A DNA stretch of 53,113 nucleotides from assembly GCA_937915825.1 (NCBI GenBank), contig CALGGT010000002.1:1-53113 (forward strand), in the 5' to 3' direction. The notes under the pieces were generated by a model. It did no database searches and was not told the origin of the DNA. It saw only the letters and a program-made list of their open reading frames with translations. How positions within the stretch are numbered: position 1 is the stretch's first letter; each line of letters begins with the position of its first letter. Below are positions 42,293-50,441 of this stretch, piece after piece. Made by a program: the position numbers and the translations under genes. The stretch is from an uncultured Eubacterium sp. Lineage in GTDB: Bacteria; Bacillota; Clostridia; Lachnospirales; Lachnospiraceae.

Positions 42293-44281
42293 ATGGACTT
42301 TACAAAAGCTTGGTTGGATTATAAACCGATCAAAGAAGAACGGTTTGAAATTGCATGGTTTCATCCGGTACTTTTAGCAGAAGGGGAGGTAGCCCAAACT
42401 GCTTTAAAAGAGTATATAACCGCATTTTCTGATATTTTGGGCACAGAGATTTCTCCGGTTTCAGAAGAAGAATCGGAAGTGGGTGTCTATTTGGAAGTGA
42501 AGGAGAAGAAGTCGGATTCTTGTAATCCCGAGTCCTATGGGATTTATAAAGAGGATGAAAGTTACATTCTTTCCGGTTGTAGTGAGAATGCGTTGTTACA
42601 GGCTGTTTTTGAATTTGAACGCTTGGTGTATTGCGACCAGTTGGATCAACTTCCCATTGAAAGAACGCCGGTGATGCCTTTGAGAATGGCGAATCATTGG
42701 GACAATATGGACGGAGAGATTGAACGGGGGTATTCGGGACAATCCTTTTTCTTTCAGGATTATCAAGTCCAAATGAACGACCGGATTCGTTGTTATACCC
42801 GTTTGATGGCTTCCATTGGCATCAATGCCATTGTGATCAATAATGTAAATGTTCATGAAAAAGAAACCTATTTGATCACGGATACCTATCTGGATGATAT
42901 GAAGCAATATGCGGAAGTTTTCCGGGAATACGGGATTCAATTGTTTTTAAGTGTAAATTTCGCGGCTCCCATGGAGCTTGCTGGACTTAGTGTATCCGAT
43001 CCCCTGGATCCGGATGTGATCCAATGGTGGGAAAAAGCAGTCAAACATGTATATGAAAAAATACCGTATTTTGGTGGATTTTTGGTGAAAGCGGATTCGG
43101 AAGGAAGACCTGGTCCCTTTACCTATGGACGTACCCACGCGGATGGTGCCAATATGCTAGCGAGAGCTTTAGCGCCTTATCATGGGATTTTGATCTGGCG
43201 CTGTTTTGTATACAACTGTGGTCAGGACTGGAGAGATCGTAAGACGGATCGCGCCAGAGCAGCCTACGATCATTTTATGCCTTTGGATGGAGAGTTTGAC
43301 GACAATGTGATTTTACAAATAAAAAACGGTCCTATGGATTTTCAGATTCGGGAGCCGGTATCTCCTTTATTTGGTGCCTTGAAGAAGACTAATACCATGT
43401 TGGAGGTTCAGATTGCGCAAGAATATACCGGTCAGCAGATCGATATTTGTTATCTGGTTCCCATGTGGAAGGAGATCCTGGACTTTGATACCTACCAAAA
43501 TGGAGCGGGTACTACGGTTTCTAAGGTGGTTTCCGGACAAATAAGTCCCATGCGTTATTGCGGGATGGCAGGTGTGATGAACACCGGTGATTCCGTGAAT
43601 TGGACTGGAAATGATATGGCTGGAGCGAATCTTTATGGATTCGGTCGACTTTGTATGAATCCGGATCTAAGCGCGGAGCAAATAGCCGACGAATGGATTT
43701 GCATGGCGATTTCCACGAAGGACACAGTGCGGAACAAATTTGGACAACTTTTGTTACATTCCAGAGAGGTTTATGAGAATTACAACGCACCTTTGGGAAT
43801 TGGTTGGATGGTAACGCCCCATTATCACTATGGGCCGGACATTGACGGATATGAATACGATCGCTGGGGGACCTATCATCGGGCGGATCACAAAGGATTA
43901 GGCGTGGATCGAACCCCTGGAGGAACCGGGTATACCACCCAGTATGCCAAACCCTGGTGCGATCTGTATGCGAAGAAGGAAACCTGCCCCATGGAATTAC
44001 TTTTGTTCTTCCATTATGTGCCTTATGATTATATATTACCCAATCAAAAAACATTGATTCAACATATTTACGATACCCATTTTGAAGGGGTAAGTCAGGT
44101 GGAAGAAATGATCCGAACCGTTGAATCCCTGAAGGAAGATATTCCGAAACGAATTTATGCCTGTGTGAGAGAACGTTTGGATCTGCAGCTACAAAATGCC
44201 AAAGAGTGGCGTGATCGAGTGAACACTTACTTTTATCGGAAGTCGGGAATTGACGATGAATATCATAGAACTATATATTAA
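42293..44281 (+). CDS. aguA: GH67 alpha-glucuronidase
   Basis: A 662-residue cytoplasmic enzyme that removes (4-O-methyl-)glucuronic acid from the non-reducing end of aldouronic acids from glucuronoxylan. Residues 1-120 form the N-terminal domain; the barrel follows from MPLRMANHWDNMDG. The expected catalytic acids are Glu270 (KADSEGRPGPF), Asp349 (IKNGPMDFQIREP) and Glu377 (QIAQEYTGQ). Their spacing, 79 and 28 residues, equals that of Glu285/Asp364/Glu392 of Geobacillus AguA as I remember it. There is no signal peptide. Start ATG 42293 follows GAAAGGG (42279-42285); the longer frame from 42272 is not supported. uxuA begins 20 bp later. Confidence 0.96.
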   Translation: MDFTKAWLDYKPIKEERFEIAWFHPVLLAEGEVAQTALKEYITAFSDILGTEISPVSEEESEVGVYLEVKEKKSDSCNPESYGIYKEDESYILSGCSENALLQAVFEFERLVYCDQLDQLPIERTPVMPLRMANHWDNMDGEIERGYSGQSFFFQDYQVQMNDRIRCYTRLMASIGINAIVINNVNVHEKETYLITDTYLDDMKQYAEVFREYGIQLFLSVNFAAPMELAGLSVSDPLDPDVIQWWEKAVKHVYEKIPYFGGFLVKADSEGRPGPFTYGRTHADGANMLARALAPYHGILIWRCFVYNCGQDWRDRKTDRARAAYDHFMPLDGEFDDNVILQIKNGPMDFQIREPVSPLFGALKKTNTMLEVQIAQEYTGQQIDICYLVPMWKEILDFDTYQNGAGTTVSKVVSGQISPMRYCGMAGVMNTGDSVNWTGNDMAGANLYGFGRLCMNPDLSAEQIADEWICMAISTKDTVRNKFGQLLLHSREVYENYNAPLGIGWMVTPHYHYGPDIDGYEYDRWGTYHRADHKGLGVDRTPGGTGYTTQYAKPWCDLYAKKETCPMELLLFFHYVPYDYILPNQKTLIQHIYDTHFEGVSQVEEMIRTVESLKEDIPKRIYACVRERLDLQLQNAKEWRDRVNTYFYRKSGIDDEYHRTIY

Positions 44282-44300
44282 TATTTAGGAGGAAAAGCAT

Positions 44301-45371
44301 ATGGATATGACATTGAGATGGTATGGAACAGGAAACGATAGCGTTACGCTTGAGCAGATTCGCCAGATTCCAGGTGTTACCGGCGTAATCACTGCGTTAC
44401 ATGATATTCCTGCGGGGGAAGCATGGACGTATGAAGAGGTTATGAAACGGAAAGAAGAGGTGGAGGCAAGTGGATTAAAGCTGGTTGGTGTGGAAAGCAT
44501 TAACGTACATGAGGATATTAAAATCGGATTGCCCACCAGAGATGCATACATTGAAAACTATAACAAATCCTTAGAGGCGGTTGGAAAAGCCGGAATTCAT
44601 CTGGTATGCTATAATTTTATGCCGGTTTTTGACTGGACCCGAACGGATCTGGCCATGCCGTTACCAGATGGTTCTACGGCCCTGGCATACGATTCCAAAG
44701 AAATTGATGGAATTGATGCCGGTGAAATGTTTGACCGAATTGAGAAAGCAAGCGGCGGATTTGTTATGCCTGGATGGGAACCCAATCGAAAAGCGGAAAT
44801 CATGGATTTATTTGAAAAATACAAGGATGTGGACGCGGATAAATTACGGGAAAACTTTAAATATTTTCTGGATCATATTATTCCTACTTGTGAAAAATAT
44901 CAAATTAAAATGGCGGTTCATCCGGATGATCCGGCGTGGGACGTATTTGGACTGCCCCGGATCGTAACATGCGAGGAGGATTTACTTAAGATCTGTGACA
45001 TGAATCCCAGTATTTACAACGGGTTTACATTCTGCACCGGTTCCCTGGGAAGTAATTTAAACAACGACTTGCCGAAGATCATAAGAAATCCCAGAATTGC
45101 GGAACGAATCCATTTTGCTCATTTACGGAATATCAAATATGAAAATGATACGTTATTCCATGAGGTAAGCCATTTATCCTCCGATGGAAACTTTGATATG
45201 TATGAGATCGTAAAAGCTTTGATCGACATGGGATTTGACGGTACGATCCGACCGGATCACGGACGTATGATCTGGGGAGAAGAAGCAAGACCGGGATACG
45301 GCTTGTACGATCGTGCGCTGGGAGTTTGTTATTTAAATGGTTTATGGGAAGCGATCCAAAAGCAGAAATAA
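44301..45371 (+). CDS. uxuA: Mannonate dehydratase
   Basis: UxuA dehydrates D-mannonate to 2-keto-3-deoxygluconate. The 356-residue TIM-barrel protein carries the family segments CYNFMPVFDWTRTDL and MAVHPDDPAWDVFGLPRIV, with metal-binding His and Cys residues near HPDD, FCTGSLGS and HFAHLRN, and PDHGRMIWGE near the end. AGGAGG precedes ATG 44301. It lies between aguA and uxuB, matching the glucuronate route: glucuronate released by AguA is isomerised (enzyme not in window), reduced by UxuB and dehydrated by UxuA. Confidence 0.96.
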   Translation: MDMTLRWYGTGNDSVTLEQIRQIPGVTGVITALHDIPAGEAWTYEEVMKRKEEVEASGLKLVGVESINVHEDIKIGLPTRDAYIENYNKSLEAVGKAGIHLVCYNFMPVFDWTRTDLAMPLPDGSTALAYDSKEIDGIDAGEMFDRIEKASGGFVMPGWEPNRKAEIMDLFEKYKDVDADKLRENFKYFLDHIIPTCEKYQIKMAVHPDDPAWDVFGLPRIVTCEEDLLKICDMNPSIYNGFTFCTGSLGSNLNNDLPKIIRNPRIAERIHFAHLRNIKYENDTLFHEVSHLSSDGNFDMYEIVKALIDMGFDGTIRPDHGRMIWGEEARPGYGLYDRALGVCYLNGLWEAIQKQK

Positions 45372-45372
45372 A

Positions 45373-45428
45373 AATCATAAGATAGAAAAGAATTATAAGA
45401 AAGAAAAAGAATCATGAGATAGAAAAAG
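45373..45428. repeat. Three tandem 18-19-bp imperfect repeats
   Basis: AATCATAAGATAGAAAAG (45373-45390), AATTATAAGAAAGAAAAAG (45391-45409) and AATCATGAGATAGAAAAAG (45410-45428). The last copy supplies the start of the uxuB ribosome-binding site AAAGGAG (45425-45431). Confidence 0.85.
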
Positions 45429-45440
45429 GAGTTAAGAAAT

Positions 45441-47051
45441 ATGAAACTAACAGATGTGAAAGATCAACCGGAGCTTTTTAAAGAAAAAGGTTATGAATTG
45501 CCGCAATACAACCGGGATGAGATGATGGCGGAAACGACGAAGAATCCCACTTGGGTTCACTTTGGCGCCGGTAATATTTTCCGTGCGTTTCCGGCTGAAT
45601 TATTGCAGCGGATCCTAAATTCCAAGGATGCAAAAACGGGTGTAATCGTGGCGGAAAGTTTTGATCATGAGATCATTACCAAGGCATATCGTCCGTTTGA
45701 GAATTTAAGCCTATCCGTGGTATTAAAGGCCAATGGAACCATTGAGAAGAAGATCATCAGCTCCGTGGCACAGTCTTTGATCGCCGATCCCTGTGAGCCG
45801 GAAGATTATCAAACCCTAATTGGGATTTTTGAGAATCCTTCGCTGCAAATGGCAAGTTTTACCATCACAGAAAAAGGATATAGCATTGTAGACGGCAAAG
45901 GTGACGTATTAGGCGTGGTATCCGACGGATTTGGAAAGGGTGTGGATGAGCAAGGGCATTTAATGGGACGGATTGCCGGACTTTGTTATCACCGATTCCA
46001 GAAAAATCAGGCGCCCATAGCCTTGGTCAGCATGGACAATTGTTCTCATAACGGGGATAAATTAAAAGCCGGTGTGATGGCATTTGTAGAAGCCTGGGTT
46101 CAGAATGGACTGGTTGAGAAGGATTTTATGGATTATATGACGGATCCCAGTCGAGTCTCTTTCCCCTGGTCCATGATCGATAAGATTACCCCCCGTCCGG
46201 ATCAGAATGTAGTGGAAATGCTGGCAAAGGATGATTTTGAAGATACGGATCTGATCATTACGTCTAAGAATACCTATACAGCAAGTTTCGTAAATTCGGA
46301 AGAGACCGGATACCTGGTGATCGAAGATACGTTCCCCAATGGAAGACCGGCTTTGGAAAAATCCGGCGTACTTTTTACGGATCGTGAAACCGTGGATAAG
46401 GTTGAGAAAATGAAGGTTTGTACCTGCTTGAATCCTTTACATACGGCCCTTGCGATCATGGGTTGTTTGTTGGGATATACCTCCATTCATGAAGAAATGA
46501 AAGATCCGGAACTTTCCGATCTGGTAACCAAAATGTGTTATCAGGAGGCAATGCCGGTTGTGGTGGATCCGAAGATCTTAGATCCCAAGGAATTTGCCAA
46601 AGCCGTATTAGAGCTCCGTTTGCCGAATCCCTTTATGCCGGATACGCCCCAGCGGATTGCATGTGATACATCTCAGAAATTACCCATTCGTTTCGGGGAA
46701 ACCTTGAAGTTTTATGACAGCCGTTCGGATCTAAATATCCAGGATTTAACCTTGATTCCTTTGGTGTTAGCCGGATGGTGCCGTTACCTGATGGGAGTGG
46801 ATGATCAGGGCAAGGAATTTACCCAAAGCGCCGATCCCCGCCTGGATGAGGTGAAGGAATACGTGAAAAATGTGAAGTTAGGAGATGGCGACGAAGCGAA
46901 GGCCAAGTTAAAACCGATCTTACGTGATGCGACGATCTTTGGAAAAGATCTGTATGAGTTAGGAGTCGGAGAAAAGGTTGAAAGTATGTTTGTTGAGCTG
47001 ATTCAGGCAAAAGGAAGCGTGCGTGAGACCTTGAAAAAATATGTGAGATAA
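45441..47051 (+). CDS. uxuB: D-fructuronate reductase (mannitol dehydrogenase family)
   Basis: A 536-residue long-chain polyol dehydrogenase. The N-terminal Rossmann segment is WVHFGAGNIFRAFPAELLQ, with later family marks SMDNCSHNGDKL, FPWSMIDKITPRP and KVCTCLNPLHTALAIMG (the usual catalytic lysine lies in the K-x5-N-x2-H region). Mannitol, fructuronate and tagaturonate dehydrogenases share this fold; position directly after uxuA and aguA favours NADH-dependent reduction of fructuronate to mannonate. It is preceded by the triple repeat at 45373-45428 and is the last gene of the catabolic group. Confidence 0.88.
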   Translation: MKLTDVKDQPELFKEKGYELPQYNRDEMMAETTKNPTWVHFGAGNIFRAFPAELLQRILNSKDAKTGVIVAESFDHEIITKAYRPFENLSLSVVLKANGTIEKKIISSVAQSLIADPCEPEDYQTLIGIFENPSLQMASFTITEKGYSIVDGKGDVLGVVSDGFGKGVDEQGHLMGRIAGLCYHRFQKNQAPIALVSMDNCSHNGDKLKAGVMAFVEAWVQNGLVEKDFMDYMTDPSRVSFPWSMIDKITPRPDQNVVEMLAKDDFEDTDLIITSKNTYTASFVNSEETGYLVIEDTFPNGRPALEKSGVLFTDRETVDKVEKMKVCTCLNPLHTALAIMGCLLGYTSIHEEMKDPELSDLVTKMCYQEAMPVVVDPKILDPKEFAKAVLELRLPNPFMPDTPQRIACDTSQKLPIRFGETLKFYDSRSDLNIQDLTLIPLVLAGWCRYLMGVDDQGKEFTQSADPRLDEVKEYVKNVKLGDGDEAKAKLKPILRDATIFGKDLYELGVGEKVESMFVELIQAKGSVRETLKKYVR

Positions 47052-47097
47052 TGGGGATAACAGGAAAGAAATCGTTGCAAAGAAAAGGAGAAGTTTT

Positions 47098-47553
47098 ATG
47101 AAATGTCCATTTTGTTCCGCTGATGATACCCGGGTGATCGATTCCAGACCGGCTGAAGAGAATTCGTCCATACGACGCCGTCGTCAATGCGATGCCTGTA
47201 ATCGACGTTTTACAACCTATGAACGGCTGGATGCGATTCCTCTGTTGGTGATTAAAAAGAACCAGACCAGAGAATCCTATGATCGTTCTAAGATCGAACG
47301 AGGGTTGTTGCGATCTTGTACCAAACTTCCTATTTCCGTGGATGAAATGACAGAAATCGTAAACAGCATTGAAGTAAAGATTTTTAGCCTGGATACCAAG
47401 GAAATTACGACGCAGCAGATCGGAGAGATCGTCCTGGATAAGCTTGCCAGTGTGAATTCGGTAGCATACATTCGTTTTGCGTCGATCTACCGCGAATTTA
47501 CAGATGTGGAATCGTTCTTTGAGGAAATCCAAAAATTACAAGAGAAAAAATAA
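47098..47553 (+). CDS. nrdR: Transcriptional repressor NrdR
   Basis: NrdR represses ribonucleotide reductase genes by sensing ATP/dATP. The 151-residue protein has the N-terminal zinc ribbon (Cys3, Cys6, Cys31, Cys34) with the basic RRRRQCDACNRRFTTYE DNA-binding element, then an ATP-cone domain (about 49-139: VIKKNQTRESYDRSKIERGL, VAYIRFASIYREF). AAAAGGAG precedes ATG 47098. Full family length. It is not adjacent to any ribonucleotide reductase gene here; nrdG lies about 26 kb upstream. Confidence 0.97.
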   Translation: MKCPFCSADDTRVIDSRPAEENSSIRRRRQCDACNRRFTTYERLDAIPLLVIKKNQTRESYDRSKIERGLLRSCTKLPISVDEMTEIVNSIEVKIFSLDTKEITTQQIGEIVLDKLASVNSVAYIRFASIYREFTDVESFFEEIQKLQEKK

Positions 47554-47554
47554 C

Positions 47555-47583
47555 TTTACACGCGAACAAAACTGTGCTATACT
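47555..47583 (+). promoter_or_regulatory. Promoter for yifB
   Basis: TTTACA (47555-47560), 17-bp spacer, TATACT (47578-47583) preceded by TGC, an extended -10; 32 bp before ATG 47616. Confidence 0.75.
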
Positions 47584-47615
47584 GGGTCACAAGCAGAGAG
47601 GGTTTGGAGGATCAC

Positions 47616-49148
47616 ATGTATAGCAGGGTTTTTAGTTCGTGTCTGTTCGGCTTGGATGCACAGATCATTCAGGTGGAAGCGGATATAACCAATGGCCTGC
47701 CAGTATTTCAAATGGTAGGCTTTTTATCGTCTCAGGTCAAAGAGGCGAAGGAACGGGTGCGTGTTTCCATTCATAACGCCGGATTTCATATTCCGGCCCA
47801 GCGCATTACCGTAAATCTATTTCCGGCGGATATTAAGAAAGATGGAACGGGATTTGACCTACCCATTGCCTTGGCGATTTTAGCGGCATGCGGTCAGGTG
47901 AATGTTTCCAAATTAAAGGAAACGGTGATCTTGGGAGAGTTAAATCTCAATGGCGCCATTCAAAGGATCCCCGGTGTTTTATCTATGGCGATTCAAGCCA
48001 AAAAAGAAGGGTTTTCAAGCCTGATCATACCCAAAGATAATGTAAAAGAAGCTGCCATGATTCCGGGCATTCAAGTATTTGGAGTTGAAAACTTACAGGA
48101 ATTGATCAACATTCTAAATGGAAAAATTTCCAGAACCCCGGTTGAATATGCAAAAGTGCATGAACAGGAACATACGGTCCTTGAGGAGATTCAGGGCGAT
48201 TTTCGGGATATTCTGGGACAGGAAGCGCCTAAGAAGGCGTTAGAAATCGCCGTAGCAGGCGGTCATAATGTGTTGATGATCGGTGCACCGGGAACCGGGA
48301 AATCCATGCTTGCGAAGCGCGTGCCCTCGATCATGCCCCCCTTGGAATATGAAGAGAAGTTAGAACTGGTTCGTATCTATAGCGCGGCAGGAAAATTTTG
48401 CAATGAAGATGTGAATCGGATTCAAAGGCCTTTTCGAGAAACCCATCATACCATAACCAAGTCCGCTCTGGTAGGAGGTGGAATCATTCCGGTTCCGGGA
48501 GAAATTACATTGGCTCATCGAGGGGTTCTATTTTTGGATGAATTGCCGGAATTTCCGGGTAAAATCCTGGATCTCTTACGCCAGCCTTTGGAAGAGGGGG
48601 TGGTTCACATTTCTCGACTTAAAAAGAACTTCGTATTTCCAGCAGATTTTATGCTGATTGCTGCTTGCAACCCATGTAAATGCGGGTTTTTTCCGGATGT
48701 GGAGAAATGCCGGTGTTCCACCTATCAGGTGCAGCAATATTTAGGAAAGATCAGTGAGCCTTTGTTAGATCGAATGGATATGTGCGTGGAAACGGAGAGA
48801 CCCCAACACGTATTCTTTCACAAAGATCCGGGGGAGAGCAGTGAGATGATCCGCAACCGGATCCTCCTTGCCAGGGAGAGACAAAAAAAGAGATATGGTC
48901 AGGAACCGTTCTATTTAAATGATAAGCTACAAGGAAATCAGTTGAAGAAATATTGTCCCCTGGGTTTGAAGGAACAGCAGGCGCTGGAGGATATCAAGGA
49001 ACACGGGAATTTTTCCATGCGGGGAATCCTGCGGATCCTTAGGGTGGCAAGAACCATCGGGGATTTAAAAGGAATACAGAATATTACAGAAGATGAGCTG
49101 TATGAGGCTCTGGTGTATAAAATGGTCAACCAAAAATTCTGGAATTAG
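47616..49148 (+). CDS. YifB/ComM-family Mg-chelatase-like AAA+ ATPase
   Basis: A 510-residue cytoplasmic AAA+ protein; in naturally competent bacteria the relative ComM is a helicase promoting branch migration of incoming DNA. An N-terminal Lon-protease-like domain (SRVFSSCLFGLDAQIIQVE, VNLFPADIKKDGTGFDLPIAL, abridged) precedes the ATPase with Walker A GAPGTGKS (223-230), Walker B VLFLDELPEF and a C4-type insertion (ACNPCKCGFFPDVEKCRCS). ATG 47616 has GGAGG upstream; the longer frame from 47574 would start inside the promoter. dprA follows 8 bp later. Confidence 0.94.
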   Translation: MYSRVFSSCLFGLDAQIIQVEADITNGLPVFQMVGFLSSQVKEAKERVRVSIHNAGFHIPAQRITVNLFPADIKKDGTGFDLPIALAILAACGQVNVSKLKETVILGELNLNGAIQRIPGVLSMAIQAKKEGFSSLIIPKDNVKEAAMIPGIQVFGVENLQELINILNGKISRTPVEYAKVHEQEHTVLEEIQGDFRDILGQEAPKKALEIAVAGGHNVLMIGAPGTGKSMLAKRVPSIMPPLEYEEKLELVRIYSAAGKFCNEDVNRIQRPFRETHHTITKSALVGGGIIPVPGEITLAHRGVLFLDELPEFPGKILDLLRQPLEEGVVHISRLKKNFVFPADFMLIAACNPCKCGFFPDVEKCRCSTYQVQQYLGKISEPLLDRMDMCVETERPQHVFFHKDPGESSEMIRNRILLARERQKKRYGQEPFYLNDKLQGNQLKKYCPLGLKEQQALEDIKEHGNFSMRGILRILRVARTIGDLKGIQNITEDELYEALVYKMVNQKFWN

Positions 49149-49156
49149 GAGGAGTT

Positions 49157-50257
49157 ATGACACAAGAAGAGTATAATGTGTGGGCTTGTACCATACCTGG
49201 AATCGGGAATGAAACCATTAAAAAGATCGGAACGGTTGTAGAAAACGGGGAAGATCTCTATTTTAACACGAAAGAAGTGCTAAAAGTCCCGGGGATTACC
49301 GGGGAACAATATGAAACCATTGAACATAGCAAGAAAAAGTTTCAACCGGAAAAATGGGAAGAACGTTTATTACAGACCGGCGTCATGCATTGCACGTTCT
49401 TTTCCCCGGAATATCCGGATTCTTTGCGTTATATCCTGAATCCGCCCAGAATTTTATATTATAAAGGCAGGCTTCCCGATCCCACCCATAAAAAAATGGC
49501 AGTGATCGGGGCCAGAGATTGTTCCCCTTATGGAAGACAGATGGCGTGGAAAATGGCTAAAGAAGCAGCACTTTTAGGTGTGGAGGTTATCAGTGGGTTG
49601 GCCAGGGGGATTGATAGCTATGGACATCGGGGCGCATTGGATGCCGGAGGGATCACCCATGGGATCTTAGGAAATGGTCCGGATGTGATCTATCCTAAGG
49701 AAAACAAAGACATCTATGGAGAAATCTTAAAAAAAGGCAGTGTGATTTCCGAATATTATCCGGGAACGCCCAGTCTTGCTAAGCATTTTCCTATGAGAAA
49801 TCGTATGATCAGTGGACTTTCTGATCTGATCCTGGTGGTGGAAGCCAAGAAAAAAAGCGGTTCTTTGATCACGGTTTCTTATGCGTTGGAGCAGGGAAAA
49901 GAAGTGGCAGCCATTCCCGGACGGATCCAGGATCTGTTAAGTGGTGGCTGCAACGAACTGATTCGACAGGGGGCGACGATGATTTCCGACGAAAAGGATT
50001 TGTTTGACGCATTGGGGATGAGTTTTAAGAAACGGGTGAAAATCCGTAAGGAAACTCTGACGCCGGAGGAGAGGAACGTATTTGAGAATCTTGGAACCGA
50101 GATGGTAAACGTCACAGCTTTGAAAGAACGGTTGGATCCGTCTCTTCCAATGTCCCATCTAATGAAAATTCTGGTTTCATTGGAAAAAAAGGAAATGATC
50201 CAGGAAGTGGGAAGAGGGTATTATCGAAAAATCTGCGAATCGAGTCATTCACTTTGA
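49157..50257 (+). CDS. dprA: DNA-processing protein DprA/Smf
   Basis: DprA loads RecA on incoming single-stranded DNA during transformation. The 366 residues show an N-terminal SAM/HhH-like region (IPGIGNETIKKIG), the extended Rossmann core (MAVIGARDCSPYGRQMA, VEVISGLARGIDSYGHRGAL, abridged in places) and a C-terminal winged-helix-like domain (about 295-360). AGGAGG lies just before ATG 49157. It is coupled to yifB, so two DNA-uptake-related genes sit together. A short AT-rich hairpin follows the stop (50259-50276). Confidence 0.95.
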   Translation: MTQEEYNVWACTIPGIGNETIKKIGTVVENGEDLYFNTKEVLKVPGITGEQYETIEHSKKKFQPEKWEERLLQTGVMHCTFFSPEYPDSLRYILNPPRILYYKGRLPDPTHKKMAVIGARDCSPYGRQMAWKMAKEAALLGVEVISGLARGIDSYGHRGALDAGGITHGILGNGPDVIYPKENKDIYGEILKKGSVISEYYPGTPSLAKHFPMRNRMISGLSDLILVVEAKKKSGSLITVSYALEQGKEVAAIPGRIQDLLSGGCNELIRQGATMISDEKDLFDALGMSFKKRVKIRKETLTPEERNVFENLGTEMVNVTALKERLDPSLPMSHLMKILVSLEKKEMIQEVGRGYYRKICESSHSL

Positions 50258-50441
50258 AATCAAAATCTTTTTTGATCTTGAAAGTCCAAAATAATACACA
50301 AAAAATTACTGGATTCACCCATGTTTTTGTTAAAAATTTTTGTATTCTTGAAAATTAATACTTGAAAGTCGAAAAAAAATGGTGTATGCTATGTTATGTT
50401 TGATGGAAAATTGAGGATCCTATCTCAAGGAGGAATGTAGT
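50258..50441 (+). promoter_or_regulatory. topA upstream region with promoter
   Basis: TTGAAA (50362-50367), 17-bp spacer, TATGCT (50385-50390), then AAGGAGG before ATG 50442. CTTGAAAGTC occurs at 50277-50286 and again at 50361-50370, with CTTGAAA also at 50347-50353. A small ATCAAAA/TTTTGAT hairpin at 50259-50276 may end the dprA transcript. Confidence 0.6.

Noticed and set aside
27075..47100. Genomic island integrated at tRNA-Leu
   Set aside because: No integrase, and no copy of the tRNA 3' end appears near 47050, so tRNA-targeted integration is not supported.
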